Part shown: piece after piece, positions 7,107 to 12,800 of the stretch
How positions within the stretch are numbered: position 1 is the stretch's first letter
How the letters are laid out: every line of letters starts with the position of its first letter
DNA from: Candidatus Caldarchaeum sp.
GTDB taxonomy: Archaea; Thermoproteota; Nitrososphaeria_A; Caldarchaeales; Caldarchaeaceae
Assembly: GCA_025054795.1 (NCBI GenBank)
Contig: JANWZU010000165.1
Location: 1-15,929 of the forward strand
Direction: 5' to 3'
Length of the DNA: 15,929 nt
The notes under the pieces: generated by a model
What the model saw: the letters and a program-made list of their open reading frames with translations, nothing else
Databases searched by the model: none
What the model was told of the DNA's origin: nothing
Made by a program: the position numbers and the translations under genes

Positions 7107-8617
7107 CCCGCACACCTGCGATGCTTGCACATGTAAGGGCCTTGGAGCACGTAGCCGAGCTTCCTGTAGTAGTTCCTGACTCCGACGCCGCTGATGACTG
7201 CGACCTTGTCCAAGCCCTCATCGTTGAACGCAGTCTCCTCAGCCTCCATCATCAAAGCCTTCCCAAAACCTCTGTGCTGAGATGTGTTATCGCCTGTCTC
7301 CGAGCCGACAGGTCTCATGAAACCGTAGACGTGAAGCTCTCTGACGAGGGCGGCGTTCTCAAGCTCCGGCCTAAGCCATCTCCTCGGAATCCTAAGCCTA
7401 ACGTAGCCGAGCAAAGCATCCGATACAGGGTCTTCCAACGAAATAAAGTGTTCCAAACCTCCCGATGCCTCGTAGACAATACTCCTGAACTCAGCTCTCT
7501 CCGGCATCACGTCAAGCCTTCTATGTGCGTGCTCCCTGCATCTGATGCAGCGGCACGAGGTTCCTGACCTCTCCTCAACCATCTGCCGAAGGTTCGCAGT
7601 CTTCAAACCATCGAGAGTTGTCTTCAAAGGAATTTCTCTCTGAACTCTCGAGATACGGACGTAGGGTGGTACTCTCCGCATGAACTCCGCCAAAACATCC
7701 ACAAGATCCTCCTCCGAGTACGGTCTGTAGTCGCCGTTCCTCCACATCCTCTCAAGCTCGGTGTTCGGCAGAACCAAGGTTGGGTAGATTTTTAGATGGT
7801 CTGGTCTAAACCGAGAGTCCTCGAACAAATTGACTAGCATCTGGAGGTCCTTCGACGGGCTTGAACCGGGGAGGTTGGGCATCATGTGGTAGCAGACCTT
7901 GAAAGCTAGGTCTCTCAAATCAGCCGTGGCCTCAACCACGTCCTCCAAGCTGTGTCCTCTGTTAACCATCGACAGTATTTCGTCGTCAAGAGCTTGAACA
8001 CCAATCTCGACACGTGTCACACCCATCTCCACAGCACGGGATGCAATCTCCTTCTTAGCCCAGTCAGGCTTCGTCTCAACAGTAATTCCGGAAACATGGA
8101 TGGATGCATCCTCAGCCAGCTTGAGGGCCTCATCCAAGCTGCTCGAATCCACTCCGTTCAAGGCGTCGAGGCAACGCTGTATGAACCTTCTCTGAAACTC
8201 TGGGGAAGATGCTGTGAACGTTCCTCCTATGACTATCAGCTCAACTTTGTCCACGAAATGGCCCATCTGCTGAAGCCTTTGAACAGCGGCCTTGACTTGC
8301 CTGTATGGGTCGAAGCCCAAAGCCGTGGCGTTCCTGACGACCACCTCCTCGCCCGTGTAGCTCTGAGGCGTTCCGTAGGGCCTTCCACCGGGACAGTATA
8401 CGCATCTGCCGTGGGGGCAGCTGAACAGAGGCGCTACGACCGTTATTACGGAGACGCCTGAAGCGGTTTTGACGGGCTTTTTCAAAACCTTAGCTCCGCT
8501 GAGCGAGGCCAGCTCCATGTCCGAGGGAATCTTCGGCATCCTCATCCTAGACGCTATTTCCTTCTTCAGCCTTTCAGCCTCAGCCCTCGAGAGCAGCCTC
8601 TGCTCAGCCAACTCCAA
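7103..8617 (-). CDS. elp3: Elp3 radical-SAM tRNA uridine carboxymethyltransferase/acetyltransferase
   Basis: Archaeal stand-alone homologue of the catalytic Elongator subunit. In this family a radical-SAM centre and an acetyl-CoA-binding GNAT domain together modify the wobble uridine (U34) of tRNAs, giving cm5U-type products. The 504-residue protein shows both halves. Radical-SAM cysteines are C67, C72 and C75 in CPHGRCVYC (CX4CX2C). The core includes ETKPDW (181-186) and VEIGVQALDD (203-212). A zinc-type cluster CRCIRCREH lies at 355-363. The C-terminal GNAT motif QHRGFGKAL is at 447-455, with YYRKLGY near 483-489. Translation starts at TTG 8617, preceded by AGGAGG with a 7-nt spacer, and overlaps the upstream oxidoreductase gene by 14 nt. 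The downstream GT39 gene starts on its stop codon. The enzyme looks complete, and its SAM could come from the nearby mat product. Confidence 0.95.
   Translation of the reverse strand: MELAEQRLLSRAEAERLKKEIASRMRMPKIPSDMELASLSGAKVLKKPVKTASGVSVITVVAPLFSCPHGRCVYCPGGRPYGTPQSYTGEEVVVRNATALGFDPYRQVKAAVQRLQQMGHFVDKVELIVIGGTFTASSPEFQRRFIQRCLDALNGVDSSSLDEALKLAEDASIHVSGITVETKPDWAKKEIASRAVEMGVTRVEIGVQALDDEILSMVNRGHSLEDVVEATADLRDLAFKVCYHMMPNLPGSSPSKDLQMLVNLFEDSRFRPDHLKIYPTLVLPNTELERMWRNGDYRPYSEEDLVDVLAEFMRRVPPYVRISRVQREIPLKTTLDGLKTANLRQMVEERSGTSCRCIRCREHAHRRLDVMPERAEFRSIVYEASGGLEHFISLEDPVSDALLGYVRLRIPRRWLRPELENAALVRELHVYGFMRPVGSETGDNTSQHRGFGKALMMEAEETAFNDEGLDKVAVISGVGVRNYYRKLGYVLQGPYMCKHRRCAG
7113..7117 (-). 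promoter_or_regulatory. Ribosome-binding site for the GT39 gene inside the end of elp3
   Basis: AGGTG on the minus strand lies 6 nt before the TTG at 7106-7104, within the last codons of elp3. It decides between the TTG start and the two upstream GTG candidates. Confidence 0.6.
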
Positions 8618-9536
8618 CCCTCTCCCTCCTCATCCTCCTACATATTAAGGAAAGAGTCTTCAGAGCGTGCAGGTATCTCGGGCCGAGAGGCCCTGCAAAG
8701 ACTATCTCATCGTACCCCATGTCCAGCACGGCCGATGAAAACTCTTCAAGCTTTTTGAAGCTGCCCCAGAAGGCGAACTCATCGACCCAACTCCCCGTAG
8801 ATACTTGGTAAAGCTCGTCCCATCTGTTCATCTCCAGAAGCTGCTGGACCCGTTTTCTAAAGTCCTCCCCTATGCCCATCCTTTCCAGATGTTTCTGGCT
8901 TGACCCTGCCATGAGGTATGCGGCGTAGGGAACGGCTGTTTTACGTGCCTTTGCTTCGTCTTCGTGTACAGAGGTTATTACGTATGCCGCCTTGTGGAAA
9001 GTCTTGGCTAAGTTGTCGCTGAGAATTCTAGCAGATTTCTCAAGCATCTCAAAGCTGGACCAGTTGACGAGTACGCCGTCAGCTGCCTCAGTAGAAGCCC
9101 TCAACATTCTCTCACCCTGAGCACCAATGTAAACATCCACTCTTCCGGAATGGGTCAGAAAACGCCTGACAAGGTTAACAGCGTTCACAACAGCCTCGAC
9201 GGGTTTTTCTCTCTCCACCCCTATCCTGCTAAGCGCCAGCTTGTCTCCAGCACCTAGGGCTAGGCGAACCCGGCCTTTCGCAACCTCCTGCAGGGTTGAA
9301 ACGTTCTGGGCGATGACGGCTGGATGGGTTGTGTAGGGGTTTACGACCGCAGGGCCCAGCACGACTCTTCTAGTGTTCAGCGCAATCAGAGTAAGGGTGA
9401 TGAAGCTGCTTCTGTTGAAGTAGTGGTCGCTCACCCACAGCCCGTCAAACCTCATTCCGTCGATCAGGGAACCGGCTATCAAAAGCTTCCACAGAGGGTC
9501 TTTTGGGACTACCTCAACGGAGAAAAACGGCCTCAG
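8604..9536 (-). CDS. Luciferase-like (F420-dependent Mer-type) oxidoreductase, probable CTG start
   Basis: A member of the LLM flavin/F420 superfamily, closest in appearance to 5,10-methylenetetrahydromethanopterin reductase-like proteins; the true substrate is unknown. The TIM-barrel hallmarks are present: FDGLWVSDHYFNR (about 30-42), VVLGPAVVNPYTTHPAVIAQ (about 58-77), GRVRLALGAGD (about 88-98) and a late GYDEIVFAGPLGP near the C-terminus. The usual start-codon choice would be TTG at 9482, but that removes the first barrel strand. In-frame sequence upstream reads RPFFSVEVVPKDPLWKLL, just what family members have at their N-terminus, and is bounded by a stop at 9545-9543. No ATG, GTG or TTG occurs there. 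The only plausible initiator is CTG at 9536, with GAGGTGA 6 nt upstream and overlapping the previous gene's stop as CTGA. This gives 310 residues. Function is confident only at superfamily level. Confidence 0.85.
   Translation of the reverse strand: MRPFFSVEVVPKDPLWKLLIAGSLIDGMRFDGLWVSDHYFNRSSFITLTLIALNTRRVVLGPAVVNPYTTHPAVIAQNVSTLQEVAKGRVRLALGAGDKLALSRIGVEREKPVEAVVNAVNLVRRFLTHSGRVDVYIGAQGERMLRASTEAADGVLVNWSSFEMLEKSARILSDNLAKTFHKAAYVITSVHEDEAKARKTAVPYAAYLMAGSSQKHLERMGIGEDFRKRVQQLLEMNRWDELYQVSTGSWVDEFAFWGSFKKLEEFSSAVLDMGYDEIVFAGPLGPRYLHALKTLSLICRRMRRERVGVG
8625..8630 (-). promoter_or_regulatory. Strong ribosome-binding site for elp3
   Basis: AGGAGG on the minus strand, 7 nt before the TTG at 8617, lies within the last codons of the oxidoreductase gene. 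It supports a TTG start and translational coupling. Confidence 0.65.
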
Positions 9537-9745
9537 ACCTCCTCACCTCTTAAAACTCTCTTGGTCTTGTCTGGCTCGCAGAGCCTACAAGCCTTGATCA
9601 AAATCCTGACTCCCTTGCTCGAGTAGATTTCACCCGACGAAAACAGCTGCCAAACAGACCATCCAAGGTCTAAAGGGACTTTGTCGAGGTTTACGCTCGA
9701 CATTAATACCTCTAGAAGAAGGTCGGCACGCTTTCTGCTTTTCAT
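9533..9745 (-). CDS. Small protein of unknown function (70 residues)
   Basis: I do not recognise this protein. Its first half (KRADLLLEVLMSSVN) looks helical. A Trp-containing middle (LGWSVWQLFSSG) is followed by a short strand-like stretch (KGVRILIKACRLC) and a charged tail (EPDKTKRVLRGEEV). Two cysteines (CRLC) are the only ones, too few for a zinc ribbon in one chain. It has no signal peptide or membrane segment. The gene is likely real: it fills exactly the space between the hydrolase and oxidoreductase genes, with a 7-nt gap upstream from the ATG at 9745 and a CTGA overlap downstream, and it contains the downstream ribosome-binding site. A GTG at 9760 would lengthen it by five residues and overlap the hydrolase stop by 8 nt; neither start has a strong Shine-Dalgarno site. 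Confidence 0.6.
   Translation of the reverse strand: MKSRKRADLLLEVLMSSVNLDKVPLDLGWSVWQLFSSGEIYSSKGVRILIKACRLCEPDKTKRVLRGEEV
9543..9549 (-). promoter_or_regulatory. Ribosome-binding site preceding the CTG start
   Basis: GAGGTGA on the minus strand is a long match to the 16S rRNA 3' end and lies 6 nt from CTG 9536-9534. It is the main evidence that the oxidoreductase starts at CTG. It lies in the last codons of the upstream small gene. Confidence 0.6.
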
Positions 9746-9752
9746 CCCATCG

Positions 9753-10607
9753 TCAACCACTAAGAAATTCCAATATAACGTTGTTGACTACTTCCGGGTT
9801 TTCATCAATAACCATGTGGCCTGCGTCGGGAACAGAGTAAACCTTGGCTCCAACCTTTTCAGCCAACTCCTTGTTCTTCTCGTAAGGAACCCACCTGTCC
9901 TGCTCCCCCAGAACGAACAAAACAGGGCATTTAATGCTGGAAAACAAGTTCAGGTTGAATTCTCGCATGATGTTCATAGCCTCCAAAAGAACAAGCCCAG
10001 CCCTTTTGACAGACTCGTAGTATCCCTCAACGAGGCTTTCGTCAACCAAGTGCTTTTTCACGTAGACCCGTCTCAAAGTCGACCTGATGAAATACCTGCT
10101 TATCATGAAACGGGCCAAAACACTTCCGACTGGTTTTCTTCGAACTATCTCCACGAGGAATGGCCTACGCCCGGCCTCTGTGCCGAAAAGGCTTGGGTTG
10201 AGGAGGACCAGATTCTGGACGAGGTCCGGCTTTGCTGCGGCGAGGTAAGCCGAGATCGTTCCTCCCATCGAGTGGCCAACGAGGCTGAACCTTCTTACGC
10301 CTATCTGGTTTAGAAACTTGGTCAGATGGTCGGCTAAGGGCTGGAGATGCAGGCCTGTCTCAAGCCTTTGGGAAAGGCCGAACCCCGGCAGGTCCAGAGC
10401 TATCGTCCTGAACCGTTTAGAAAGCTCCGGCAGGTTTTTTCTCCAGCCAAACGATGAAGAGGCCCATCCATGAATGAGAACAACCGGAGGCCCCTCACCG
10501 CGTTCGACGTAAAACATTTCAACTCCGTCGACGACGGTCCTCGAGCCGGATTCGACATGCTCCTTCCAACTGGTCAAACTCATACTGCATAAAGCCTGCA
10601 TCAACAT
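9753..10607 (-). CDS. Alpha/beta-hydrolase fold protein
   Basis: A serine hydrolase of 284 residues in the common esterase/epoxide-hydrolase-like branch; the substrate cannot be told. The oxyanion segment HGWASSSFGW is at 46-55, followed by DLPGFGLS (72-79). The nucleophile elbow GHSMGG is at 111-116 with Ser113. The acid is probably Asp237 in GEQDRWVP, and the base is His264 in DAGHMVIDENPE, so the triad is complete. The variable lid (about 140-215) is rich in Arg and Tyr. No signal peptide is evident, so it should be cytoplasmic. It is the first gene of the minus-strand block and faces the acyltransferase gene across a very short divergent region. The start is uncertain: ATG at 10607 is placed about 31 nt from the shared TATA box, but ATG at 10601 or 10583 are possible, and the conserved part begins only near residue 22. 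Confidence 0.88.
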   Translation of the reverse strand: MLMQALCSMSLTSWKEHVESGSRTVVDGVEMFYVERGEGPPVVLIHGWASSSFGWRKNLPELSKRFRTIALDLPGFGLSQRLETGLHLQPLADHLTKFLNQIGVRRFSLVGHSMGGTISAYLAAAKPDLVQNLVLLNPSLFGTEAGRRPFLVEIVRRKPVGSVLARFMISRYFIRSTLRRVYVKKHLVDESLVEGYYESVKRAGLVLLEAMNIMREFNLNLFSSIKCPVLFVLGEQDRWVPYEKNKELAEKVGAKVYSVPDAGHMVIDENPEVVNNVILEFLSG

Positions 10608-10634
10608 AAGTTTTGAAAACTCGGGCGCAAAAAC

Positions 10635-10640
10635 ATATAT
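10635..10640 (+). promoter_or_regulatory. TATA box in the divergent region, possibly used in both directions
   Basis: A self-complementary ATATAT core lies about 26 nt before the acyltransferase ATG (10664) and about 31 nt before the hydrolase ATG (10607) on the other strand. An A-rich, purine-rich BRE-like stretch (about 10628-10633) precedes it on the plus side and favours plus-strand transcription. The minus side lacks a comparable element but no better TATA box is seen for the 10607 start. Confidence 0.5.
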
Positions 10641-10663
10641 ACAAACTGAGACGTGGGACGCTA

Positions 10664-11371
10664 ATGTCGGGGTTTGTTTCGCCCCGTGCCAAGGTCAAGG
10701 GATTGTTGTCGAAGAATGCGCAGGTTTACGGTCCGACGGAGGTTGGCGAGGGCTGCTTCGTCGACGACTTCACCACTCTAGGATATCCGTCTCGGCATCG
10801 ACTTCTTAAGGCGCTCGAGACGAGGGCCGGAGGAGAGCACGAGGTGATTGACGAAGCCAGCTTGGGAAGCTTCGTAGGACCCCGGTGCATAATCAGGCGA
10901 GGCTGCGTAGTCTACGACGAAGTGGTAATCGAAGGCGATGTCGAGCTGGGGCACAACGTTCTGGTTAGGTCGGGCTCCGTCATACAAAGAGGATCTAGGA
11001 TAGGAAGCTCAACGCTTCTCGACGGAGCTGTTCAGGTAGGCAGGGACGTAAACATCCAGTCAAACGTATACATCCCCCATCTTACCAAAATCTCCGACAG
11101 GGTATTCATTGCGCCCAACGTGGTGATGACGAACGACCCCTACCCCGTCGGCTCACCGCTCAAAGGGCCTACGATAGGAGTTGGTGCGGTAATCGGAGCT
11201 GGAGCTGTAATTCTGCCCGGTGTCGAGGTGGGCGACGGGGCTGTTGTTGGAGCGGGCTCAATCGTGACGAAGAACGTCCCCCCTAGGGTTGTTGTGTACG
11301 GTGTTCCAGCTAGGCAGGCTTACACCGTTGAAGAGTATGAGAGAAAGAAACAAACATACATGAAGCAGTAG
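10664..11371 (+). CDS. Left-handed beta-helix (hexapeptide-repeat) acyltransferase
   Basis: An acyl/acetyltransferase of 235 residues whose chain is mostly imperfect hexapeptide repeats (patterns such as IGSSTL, VGRDVN, IGAGAV, VGDGAV, VGAGSI), forming a left-handed beta-helix that works as a trimer. The segment VFIAPNVVMTNDPYPVGSPL with the following IGVGAVIGAGAVILPGVEVGDG and the closing KNVPPRVVVYGVPAR resembles WbpD/WlbB-type sugar N-acetyltransferases and other nucleotide-sugar or amino-sugar acetyltransferases. A sugar substrate is therefore plausible but not shown. I chose ATG 10664 because a TATA box lies 26 nt upstream, giving a leaderless mRNA; a TTG at 10613 would add 17 residues and sit upstream of that TATA box. 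It precedes aif1 by 81 nt, a gap that contains a separate promoter. A glycan role would match the GT39 and nucleotidyltransferase genes in the window. Confidence 0.87.
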   Translation: MSGFVSPRAKVKGLLSKNAQVYGPTEVGEGCFVDDFTTLGYPSRHRLLKALETRAGGEHEVIDEASLGSFVGPRCIIRRGCVVYDEVVIEGDVELGHNVLVRSGSVIQRGSRIGSSTLLDGAVQVGRDVNIQSNVYIPHLTKISDRVFIAPNVVMTNDPYPVGSPLKGPTIGVGAVIGAGAVILPGVEVGDGAVVGAGSIVTKNVPPRVVVYGVPARQAYTVEEYERKKQTYMKQ

Positions 11372-11401
11372 GGTTTTGAGGCTGCGTCAACCTGCGGAGA
11401 C

Positions 11402-11408
11402 TTTAAAA
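11402..11408 (+). promoter_or_regulatory. Putative TATA box for aif1
   Basis: TTTAAAA lies about 48 nt before the ATG at 11453, which would place the transcription start near 11431, just at the start of a purine-rich leader containing AGGTGAGGAAGAGGA. Position-based inference. Confidence 0.45.
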
Positions 11409-11440
11409 GCAGCCGATTGGATGCATACATAGGTGAGGAA

Positions 11441-11445
11441 GAGGA
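11441..11445 (+). promoter_or_regulatory. Ribosome-binding site of aif1
   Basis: GAGGA lies 7 nt before the ATG at 11453, in a purine-only leader. A stronger AGGTGA at 11431-11436 is 16 nt away, too far for this ATG, and no alternative start with normal spacing to it fits the family N-terminus. Confidence 0.4.
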
Positions 11446-11452
11446 AGAAATA

Positions 11453-11761
11453 ATGGCCGACATATGCTCGACATGCGGTCTCCCAAAATCCATCTGCGTT
11501 TGCGGCACGATAAGCCGTGAACAGCAAAGGGTGAAGATAAAGCTCGAAAGGCGGAAGTGGAACAAGCCGACGACGGTCATAGAGGGTTTGAACGGAACTA
11601 AGAAAGACCTTCAGGAAATAGCTTCAAAGCTAAAGGCCTCTCTTGCATGCGGAGGAGTGGTCAAAGACGGTTTGATACTGCTTCAGGGCGACCACAGGGA
11701 CAAAGCCCGTGAAACACTCCTCGAGCTTGGTCTGTCGGATGAAAACATAGAGGTTATTTAG
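11453..11761 (+). CDS. Translation initiation factor aIF1 (SUI1 family)
   Basis: Archaeal counterpart of eIF1, which binds the small ribosomal subunit near the P site and enforces correct start-codon selection. The protein is 102 residues, the normal size. An N-terminal four-cysteine knuckle (C5, C8, C15, C17) precedes the SUI1 fold, as in many archaeal members. The core signature is clear: TTVIEGLNG (about 40-48), followed by the conserved CGGVVKDGLILLQGDHRDKARE run from about residue 66. Translation could start at TTG 11417 and add twelve acidic residues, but ATG 11453 gives the family-typical N-terminus and has a purine-rich leader. The gene converges on tfb with interlocked stops (4-nt overlap). 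Because this neighbourhood uses TTG, GTG and probably CTG starts, the start-codon-fidelity factor is of interest, though its sequence looks ordinary. Confidence 0.94.
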   Translation: MADICSTCGLPKSICVCGTISREQQRVKIKLERRKWNKPTTVIEGLNGTKKDLQEIASKLKASLACGGVVKDGLILLQGDHRDKARETLLELGLSDENIEVI

Positions 11762-12687
11762 GCTGGCAGGCTTTCCAGTATGTCCTTCAACCCTTTGAAA
11801 CGGTTTCTGACCGTAACCTCTGTGACTCCGGCTGCCTTCGCTATGTCTTTCTGCGTCAGGTTCTGCGTGGTTTCTTGACACGCCATGTAAAGGGCTGCGG
11901 CTGCAATACCCACCGGGTCTTTACCTACCGTGGCTTTCTTCTGAACAGCCTCCCTTAAAAGCCTCAGAGCCTCCTGAACAGTTCTCTGGTCAAGCCCAAC
12001 CTTCGAAGCAATTTTGTTCACATAGATAGACGGGTCAGCAACAGGGACCTTCAACCCCAGATGCTTCAGTAGAAGCCTGTAGCCCTGAGCTATTGTCTTA
12101 CGTTTCACAGCCGGGTATGAGCGTTCAAACTCCCTCAAGTCTCTCGGCGTACCGAGCATTCGGCATGCTGCGTAGGTCGCAGCTGCCATGATTGATTTTA
12201 TCGACCTGCCCCTCACCAGCCCAGCTTTCAACGCTCTTCTGTATATCAGCATGGCTCTCTCCGCCACAGGCTGCGACAGCCGTAGCTTGTCGTAGTATAT
12301 TTGAAGGATGTTGACGGCCTGCTGCAGGTTTCTGGTCTCGCTTGAGTTGATCTGAGATGTTGCGTCAAGCTTTTTGAGCCTCAGCATCTTCTCCCGCGTC
12401 TCTTTCGAAAGCTTCCTCCCTGAAGCGTCTTCGTCAACCCTTTCGATGACTGTTGAAAGCCCGTGGTCCCTGTACATCGGAGACAACGGGGCGCCTACCC
12501 TGCTGCGGCTGCCCTCCTCCTCGTCGAGGTTTCTCCACTCGGGGCCCATGTCCACGTCCTTCTCCTGAACGACGTAGCCGCATACTGAGCATGTTATCTC
12601 GCCTGTTCTCTGGTCAGTAACTAGCATCTCGTTTCCACACTCTGGACACAACTCCTGCTCTCTCCAACTTCTCCTAACCAAACTCAT
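11758..12687 (-). CDS. tfb: Transcription initiation factor B (TFB)
   Basis: Archaeal TFIIB homologue. It recruits RNA polymerase to TBP-bound promoters and reads the BRE element. The 309 residues hold every expected part. The N-terminal zinc ribbon has C14/C17 and C33/C36. A B-reader/linker region (about 50-85) contains RVGAPLSPMYRDHGLSTVI. Two cyclin-like repeats (about 115-205 and 208-305) each carry a conserved AAATYAACRMLG or AAALYMACQ helix, and the second ends in a recognition helix (TQKDIAKAAGVTEVTVRNRF). The start is ATG 12687. GAGGGTGA abuts it with no spacer, so either the mRNA is leaderless or TTG two codons later (12681), which has the normal 6-nt spacing, is used; the difference is two residues. 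Archaea often have several TFBs; this is a full-length one. Confidence 0.96.
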   Translation of the reverse strand: MSLVRRSWREQELCPECGNEMLVTDQRTGEITCSVCGYVVQEKDVDMGPEWRNLDEEEGSRSRVGAPLSPMYRDHGLSTVIERVDEDASGRKLSKETREKMLRLKKLDATSQINSSETRNLQQAVNILQIYYDKLRLSQPVAERAMLIYRRALKAGLVRGRSIKSIMAAATYAACRMLGTPRDLREFERSYPAVKRKTIAQGYRLLLKHLGLKVPVADPSIYVNKIASKVGLDQRTVQEALRLLREAVQKKATVGKDPVGIAAAALYMACQETTQNLTQKDIAKAAGVTEVTVRNRFKGLKDILESLPA

Positions 12688-12727
12688 TCACCCTCAGAAA
12701 GACATATAGGCTGGCTCTCACTTTCGC

Positions 12728-12734
12728 CTATAAG
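12728..12734 (-). promoter_or_regulatory. Putative TATA box for tfb
   Basis: Minus-strand CTTATAG is centred about 44 nt before the ATG at 12687. Transcription from it would start near 12705, leaving a leader of about 18 nt that contains GAGGGTGA. A second candidate, CTATATG at 12703-12709, is only about 19 nt from the ATG and badly placed. Tentative. Confidence 0.35.
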
Positions 12735-12762
12735 TCTTTCCTCCGTATAATGCCTTACCCAG

Positions 12763-12770
12763 TTAATAAA
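12763..12770 (+). promoter_or_regulatory. Putative TATA box for cysS
   Basis: TTAATAAA is centred about 34 nt before the ATG at 12801, giving a leader of a few nucleotides. No Shine-Dalgarno site precedes the ATG, which suits near-leaderless initiation. The rest of the 113-nt region between the divergent tfb and cysS genes is A+T-rich and holds no gene I can support. Confidence 0.45.
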
Positions 12771-12800
12771 GGTTTCTAAATCCATGTTTGACAAAAATAA

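Noticed and set aside
7088..8461. Plus-strand open frames of 159 and 169 residues opposite elp3
   Set aside because: Elp3 on the minus strand is unmistakable; these frames lack domains and only mirror its coding pattern.
9681..10313. A 210-residue plus-strand open frame opposite the hydrolase and small genes
   Set aside because: It is antisense to a clear alpha/beta hydrolase with a full catalytic triad, has no recognisable motifs and no promoter or ribosome-binding site; it is a shadow of codon bias.
10613..10663. Longer acyltransferase starting at TTG 10613
   Set aside because: The extra 17 residues would be encoded across the TATA box and upstream of the likely transcription start; ATG 10664 is at the right distance for leaderless translation.
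11417..11452. Longer aIF1 starting at TTG with an acidic extension (DAYIGEEEEEI)
   Set aside because: The extension is just the purine-rich leader read as Glu codons; ATG 11453 gives the family N-terminus with the cysteine knuckle.
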